A stretch of DNA of 24,674 nucleotides, taken from positions 1-24,674 of the forward strand of contig DGBP01000078.1 in NCBI GenBank assembly GCA_002384855.1. The letters are read 5' to 3'. This document shows positions 21,028 through 24,674 of this stretch, piece after piece. The position numbers were made by a program, and so were the translations under genes. Position 1 is the first letter of the stretch. Each line of letters opens with the position of its first letter. The notes beneath the pieces are model-generated. The model made no database searches. It was not told the origin of the DNA and was given only the letters and a program-made list of their open reading frames with translations. This stretch comes from Nocardioidaceae bacterium UBA4001 (lineage in GTDB: Bacteria > Actinomycetota > Actinomycetes > Propionibacteriales > Nocardioidaceae).

Positions 21028-23312
21028 CCAAGGGATCCATGATCCGTCTCGCCCTCGCGATCCTCGTGCTCGCCGGTTCCGTCGTGATCGCGCTGCAGGC
21101 GCAGCCGCCACTGGGTCTCGACCTCCGAGGCGGCACGCAGATGGTTCTGCAGACACAGGACACGCCCACAGTCCAGGCCGACGCGCAGGCGACCGACCGG
21201 ACTCTCGAGGTACTGCGGGGTCGCGTCGACGCACTTGGGGTCGCTGAGCCGACGCTCGCGCGGGCCGGTGAGAACCGGATCATCGTCGAGCTCCCCGGGT
21301 TGCAGGACCCGCGCAAGGCGACCGAGGTCATCGGAAGGACGGCACAGCTGAGCTTCCACCCGGTGAGCGGTGTCGCAGGACGGAAGGAGAAGGTCGGCAA
21401 GGGCGAGATCATTCTTCCCGCCGAGTCGGGTCAACGCCTGAAGCTCGGGCCGACCGCGGTCGACGGGGACCAGGTCGCGGGCTCGGCTCCAGGTAACGAT
21501 CCGTCGCGGGGGACCGGCTGGTACGTCACCGTCGACTTCCGAGCCAGCGGTCGCGATGCCTGGCGTCAGCTCACCGCGGACGCGGCATGTGCACCGCCAG
21601 GGGACCCGCGACGCCGGATCGCGATCGTTCTCGACCGTAAGGTCATCTCCTCACCCCAGGTCGTCGACGACATCCAGTGCGGCGTGGGGATGCCCGGGGG
21701 GTCTACCCAGATCACCGGCAGCTTCAGTGCCGAGGAGGCACGTCAGCTTGCGATCTTGATCGAGGGCGGTGCTCTTCCTGTACCGGTCCAGGTCGTCGAG
21801 CAGCGGACCGTCGGCCCCACTCTTGGAGCGAATGCCATCGGGGCCTCCGCGAAGGCCGGTGTCCTCGGTCTCATCCTGACCGGGCTGTTCATCGTCGCCG
21901 TGTACCGACTGGTCGGGGTCCTCGCGACCGTCGCGCTGGCGACGTACGCCGTGATCTCCTACGCCGCGCTCATCGCACTGGGGGCGACGCTGACCCTGCC
22001 TGGTCTGGCCGGGTTCGTGCTCGCGATCGGACTCGCCATCGACGCGAACGTCCTGGTGTTCGAACGCGCACGCGAGGAGTACGCGCTGGCGAGAACGTCG
22101 AGCCTCGTGGGTGCGCTGACGACGGGTTTCAACAAAGCCTGGTCGGCGATCATCGACAGCAACGTCACCACTCTTCTCGCGGCCGGGCTGTTGTTCTTCC
22201 TCGCGTCCGGACCTGTCAAGGGGTTCGGGGTGACGTTGTCCATCGGCGTGGTCGCATCCATGATCTCGGCGCTGGTGGTCGCGCGGGTCCTGACCGAACA
22301 GGCGCTCCGGCTGCCATGGGTGCGCCGCCATCCACGGGTCACCGGTCTGGCGTCGGTCGGCCGGGTCCGGCAGGCGCTGAGACGCCGGAACCCCGACATC
22401 GTCGGACGCAGGCGACTGTGGCTCGCTGCCTCGGGAGCGGCGCTGGTCCTGGCCGTCGTCGGGATCTTCATGAACGGGCTCAACCTGGGAGTGGAGTTCA
22501 CCGGCGGACGTCTCGTCGAGTACTCCACCGACTCGACGATCTCAGTCGACGCCGCTCGGGAGGTCGTTGCCGACGCCGGGTTCCCGACCGCCGTCGTCCA
22601 GCGCACGGGCGACAACAGCATCGTCGTCCGCGCCGGCCAGATCACCAACGATGACGTCGCGCACCTAGGCACCGCCCTCGACCAGGCTGCTGACGGCGCG
22701 ACCAAGCAGCGGGACGAGCTGATCGGTCCAAGCCTCGGCTCCGAGCTGCGGACCAAGGCGCTGATCGCCTTCGGCGTGGCTCTCCTCGCGCAGATGCTCT
22801 ACCTCGCGGCCCGCTTCCGGTGGACCTTCGGTGTCTCTGCGGTCAGCGCCATGTTCCACGACGTCATCCTGGTGGTGGGTGTCTTCGCGTGGCTCGACAA
22901 ACCGATCGACGGCGTGTTCCTGGCGTCCGTACTGACCATCATCGGCCTCTCCGTCAACGACACCGTGGTGACGTTCGACCGGATCAGGGAGCAGTGGAGC
23001 ACCAGCCGAGAACGTGACTTCACCAAAGTTGCCAACGAGGCGGTGCTCGACGTCATGCCGCGAACCGTCAACACCGGCCTGGGTGCGATGTTCATCCTGG
23101 CGGCGCTACTGGTCCTCGGGGGTGACTCCCTGCACGACTTCGCGCTTGCCCTCCTGATCGGGCTGCTGATCGGGACCTACTCGTCTGCCTTCACCGCGAC
23201 ACCTGTGGCGGTGATGCTCCACCGGCGGTGGCCGATGGCCAAGGCGGAACCGGTCAAGAAGAGCCGCACAAGCATCCGCCGCGACCCTCGGGACAGCGGC
23301 GCGGTGATCTAG
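21024..23312 (+). CDS. secDF: Fused protein translocase subunit SecD-SecF
   Basis: A 762-residue proton-driven Sec accessory that pulls exported proteins off the translocon. The SecD half has TM1 (about 7-26), GLDLRGGTQMVL, a P1 domain, then its TM bundle with Asp340 in IDANVLVFERAREEY. The SecF half begins with TM at about 466 and shows NLGVEFTGGRLVEYS, then the bundle with SVNDTVVTFDRIREQ. In Actinobacteria secD and secF are usually separate genes beside yajC; this fused copy with a permease and no yajC suggests an accessory paralogue. The GTG at 21024 overlaps the preceding stub and has AGGTGG upstream; ATG 21039 is an alternative. Confidence 0.93.
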   Translation: MTKGSMIRLALAILVLAGSVVIALQAQPPLGLDLRGGTQMVLQTQDTPTVQADAQATDRTLEVLRGRVDALGVAEPTLARAGENRIIVELPGLQDPRKATEVIGRTAQLSFHPVSGVAGRKEKVGKGEIILPAESGQRLKLGPTAVDGDQVAGSAPGNDPSRGTGWYVTVDFRASGRDAWRQLTADAACAPPGDPRRRIAIVLDRKVISSPQVVDDIQCGVGMPGGSTQITGSFSAEEARQLAILIEGGALPVPVQVVEQRTVGPTLGANAIGASAKAGVLGLILTGLFIVAVYRLVGVLATVALATYAVISYAALIALGATLTLPGLAGFVLAIGLAIDANVLVFERAREEYALARTSSLVGALTTGFNKAWSAIIDSNVTTLLAAGLLFFLASGPVKGFGVTLSIGVVASMISALVVARVLTEQALRLPWVRRHPRVTGLASVGRVRQALRRRNPDIVGRRRLWLAASGAALVLAVVGIFMNGLNLGVEFTGGRLVEYSTDSTISVDAAREVVADAGFPTAVVQRTGDNSIVVRAGQITNDDVAHLGTALDQAADGATKQRDELIGPSLGSELRTKALIAFGVALLAQMLYLAARFRWTFGVSAVSAMFHDVILVVGVFAWLDKPIDGVFLASVLTIIGLSVNDTVVTFDRIREQWSTSRERDFTKVANEAVLDVMPRTVNTGLGAMFILAALLVLGGDSLHDFALALLIGLLIGTYSSAFTATPVAVMLHRRWPMAKAEPVKKSRTSIRRDPRDSGAVI

Positions 23313-23493
23313 TGGACCGTGTAGTCGTGAACCTCTTGAGACAGGGTTCGGGAGGAGATCACGGTCCGGACCTGACCTTCATCCTGCGGTCATGTGACGC
23401 GCGTACGTTTCCCAGTGACGGCTCGGACAAACGTTGCCGGGCGAACCGCCAGAACGCCTCGGCGGTACTAGTTGTCCAGGAGGTAGACCGGCC
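23313..23493. other. Intergenic region with inverted repeats after secDF
   Basis: Holds an 8-bp inverted pair GGACCGTG/CACGGTCC (23314-23321, 23360-23367) with an inner pair GAACC/GGTTC (23329-23333, 23345-23349). A separate hairpin ACCGCC/GGCGGT lies at 23445-23450 and 23461-23466. These may terminate secDF transcription or regulate the next gene. No tRNA or known riboswitch was recognised. Confidence 0.4.
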
Positions 23494-23823
23494 ATGCATC
23501 AGAACCGCGAGCACAACCGCCCAGGCTCTGTCATCTCCATGCTCGGGCACCAGGCCAGGCGTGCTCTGACTTCGGCTCGCGAGGGTTGGAACGACGAGGA
23601 GACATGGTCTTGCACCTTCTGTGGAGCCGAGACCAGTGAGCAGCAGTTCTGGTGCAGCCACTGCTCCCGCTGCCGCTGCGACGGCGAGGTCCTGTCATCA
23701 CAGGAGATCGGCCTTCACTGGGAGCAGCACTTCCCCACAGCCCTCGTCGCCACGGACGAAGAGGCCGAGGGGCGACGAAGCAGTTCCGCCAGAGATGCCC
23801 ACACCGGCCACGACAAAAGGTAG
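23494..23823 (+). CDS. Small zinc-ribbon protein
   Basis: A 109-residue predicted soluble protein. The ATG at 23494 is chosen because AGGAGGT precedes it by 9 nt; an in-frame ATG at 23434 has no RBS. Residues about 40-62 contain CTFCGAETSEQQFWCSHCSR, two CxxC knuckles spaced like a zinc ribbon, followed by two more Cys (CRC), so it should bind zinc. The N-terminal helix ARRALTSAREGW and the acidic, Ser-rich tail are featureless. It is followed by a dedA gene but by about 160 nt, so co-transcription is uncertain. Function unknown; DNA, RNA or protein binding are all possible. Confidence 0.65.
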   Translation: MHQNREHNRPGSVISMLGHQARRALTSAREGWNDEETWSCTFCGAETSEQQFWCSHCSRCRCDGEVLSSQEIGLHWEQHFPTALVATDEEAEGRRSSSARDAHTGHDKR

Positions 23824-23982
23824 CGGCCTGTGGCAGACCCCCCGTGGCGGTGACATCCGGACCGCTCCGACGCCACTCTGCGCACGGCTGTCGCGTCGCT
23901 CGGTCCTGCTGGCTTGTCTCGCCTCCTGTTGGGGCCCGCCTTCTCAAAGAGAGTCCTGTCGTCGGCTCGGACAAGGGCCGAG

Positions 23983-24655
23983 ATGATCTCCGCATTGGCT
24001 GCATACATCCTTCAGCTGCCGGCGTGGGCCGCCCTGCTGCTGGTCTTCGCACTCCCGGCCCTTGAGTCCTCGGCGTTCGTCGGTTTCGTCTTCCCCGGCG
24101 AGATCGCGCTCGTCCTCGGTGGTGTGCTCGCTTACCAGGGCACACTCTCGATGACCGCCGTCGTACTGCTCGGTGTCTCAGGTGCCGTCGTGGGTGACAG
24201 CATCGGGTACGCCATCGGACGGCGTCACGGCAGATGGATGCTCGACGGAACCCTCGGGCGCCTCGTGAGGCGCCACCACCTCGACCGGGCGGAGCGCTAC
24301 CTCGCGGACCGCAGGGGGAAGGCCGTCTTCTTCGGCAGGTTCACTGCAGCACTGCGGGTCATGGTGCCGGGGCTGGCCGGAATGGCACGCATGAGGTATC
24401 GCACCTTCCTCTACTACAACGTGGCCAGCGCACTGCTCTGGGTCACCATGTCGGTGCTGATCGGCTACCTGGGTGGGTCGAGCTGGCGACACGTCGAGCA
24501 CGTGGCGTCACGTCTGGGACTGGTCATCCTGGCGATCTTCGCGTCCGTTGTCGTGTTTCGGATCCTGGCGGCCGGTGAGAGCAGCAGCGTGCGTCGGCTC
24601 AGCAGGCGGGTCCGCGCGAGCCGGCCGCCAGGTCTCATCCGGGACCGCTTCCCGC
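23983..24655 (+). CDS. DedA-family membrane protein, 3' end missing
   Basis: About 224 residues of a DedA/SNARE-associated family protein, a class linked to undecaprenyl-phosphate or phospholipid transport across the membrane. Visible hallmarks are the re-entrant-type FVGFVFPGEIALVLGGVLAYQG, GDSIGYAIGRRHG, then FFGRFTAALRVMVPGLAGMARMRYRTF with the essential-type Arg residues, followed by two membrane spans and a basic C-terminal tail. The ATG at 23983 has AAGGG upstream. The frame is still open at the contig end, but the last 19 bases are adapter, so natural sequence stops at about 24655. The missing part is probably only a short tail. Confidence 0.88.
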
Positions 24656-24674
24656 CTGTCTCTTATACACATCT
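24656..24674 (+). other. Nextera/Tn5 mosaic-end adapter sequence (artefact)
   Basis: The last 19 bases read CTGTCTCTTATACACATCT, identical to the Tn5 mosaic end used in Nextera libraries and its standard trimming sequence. It is not part of the genome and should be removed before any annotation of the right edge. Confidence 0.95.

Overview
The window looks like an accessory region of an actinobacterial chromosome. GC is high, starts are often GTG or TTG, stop and start codons overlap by 1-4 nt (ATGA, GTGA, TGATG), and one start looks leaderless. The protein families are typical of Actinobacteria. A Nocardioides-like host is my guess from overall flavour, not a demonstrated assignment.

Positions 1 to about 10,050 form a mobile or degraded island. 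An excisionase-like HTH gene and a complete tyrosine recombinase converge on a leftward plasmid/ICE-type operon (SSB, DUF4913-like protein, two unknowns). Next comes a candidate defence locus: a three-component ABC system (ABC-3C) with its nuclease-like effector and middle component intact, but with the ATPase cut to a 27-codon stub. It is followed by a META-domain lipoprotein gene, a 1,381-bp IS3-family element with 24-bp perfect terminal inverted repeats and an amber codon in orfB, a gene truncated at the IS edge and frameshifted by a 10-bp tandem duplication, a DUF7711-like gene, a DUF1778/GNAT toxin-antitoxin pair, and the 3' end of a second tyrosine recombinase.

Positions about 10,100-15,620 form a redox module. 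An OmpR-type response regulator and its histidine kinase precede a chain of 4-nt-overlapping genes: two unknown small ORFs, a ferric-reductase-like flavocytochrome, an exported FMN-binding protein with the flavinylation motif, and ApbE, the enzyme that attaches FMN. Together they suggest a two-component-controlled trans-membrane flavin electron-transfer chain. CTCACAGG direct repeats with 11-bp period lie before the regulator and again before the redox genes.

Positions about 15,630-18,560 hold a cupin gene, a frameshifted methyltransferase gene, a divergent TetR-type gene with two apparent frameshifts (an 8-bp-arm palindrome lies between these two), and an MFS transporter gene that overlaps yidC.

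Positions about 18,546-24,655 are envelope and secretion genes: a YidC/Oxa1 insertase, a tiny ORF coupled to an ABC-2 polysaccharide-export-type permease, a 20-codon stub resembling the start of the partner ATPase, a fused SecD-SecF protein, a zinc-ribbon protein and a DedA protein that runs off the end. The last 19 bases exactly match the Nextera/Tn5 mosaic-end adapter, so the right edge is a library artefact. The recurring theme is loss: two ATPase genes reduced to N-terminal stubs and several genes broken by an IS edge, a short duplication or single-base shifts.
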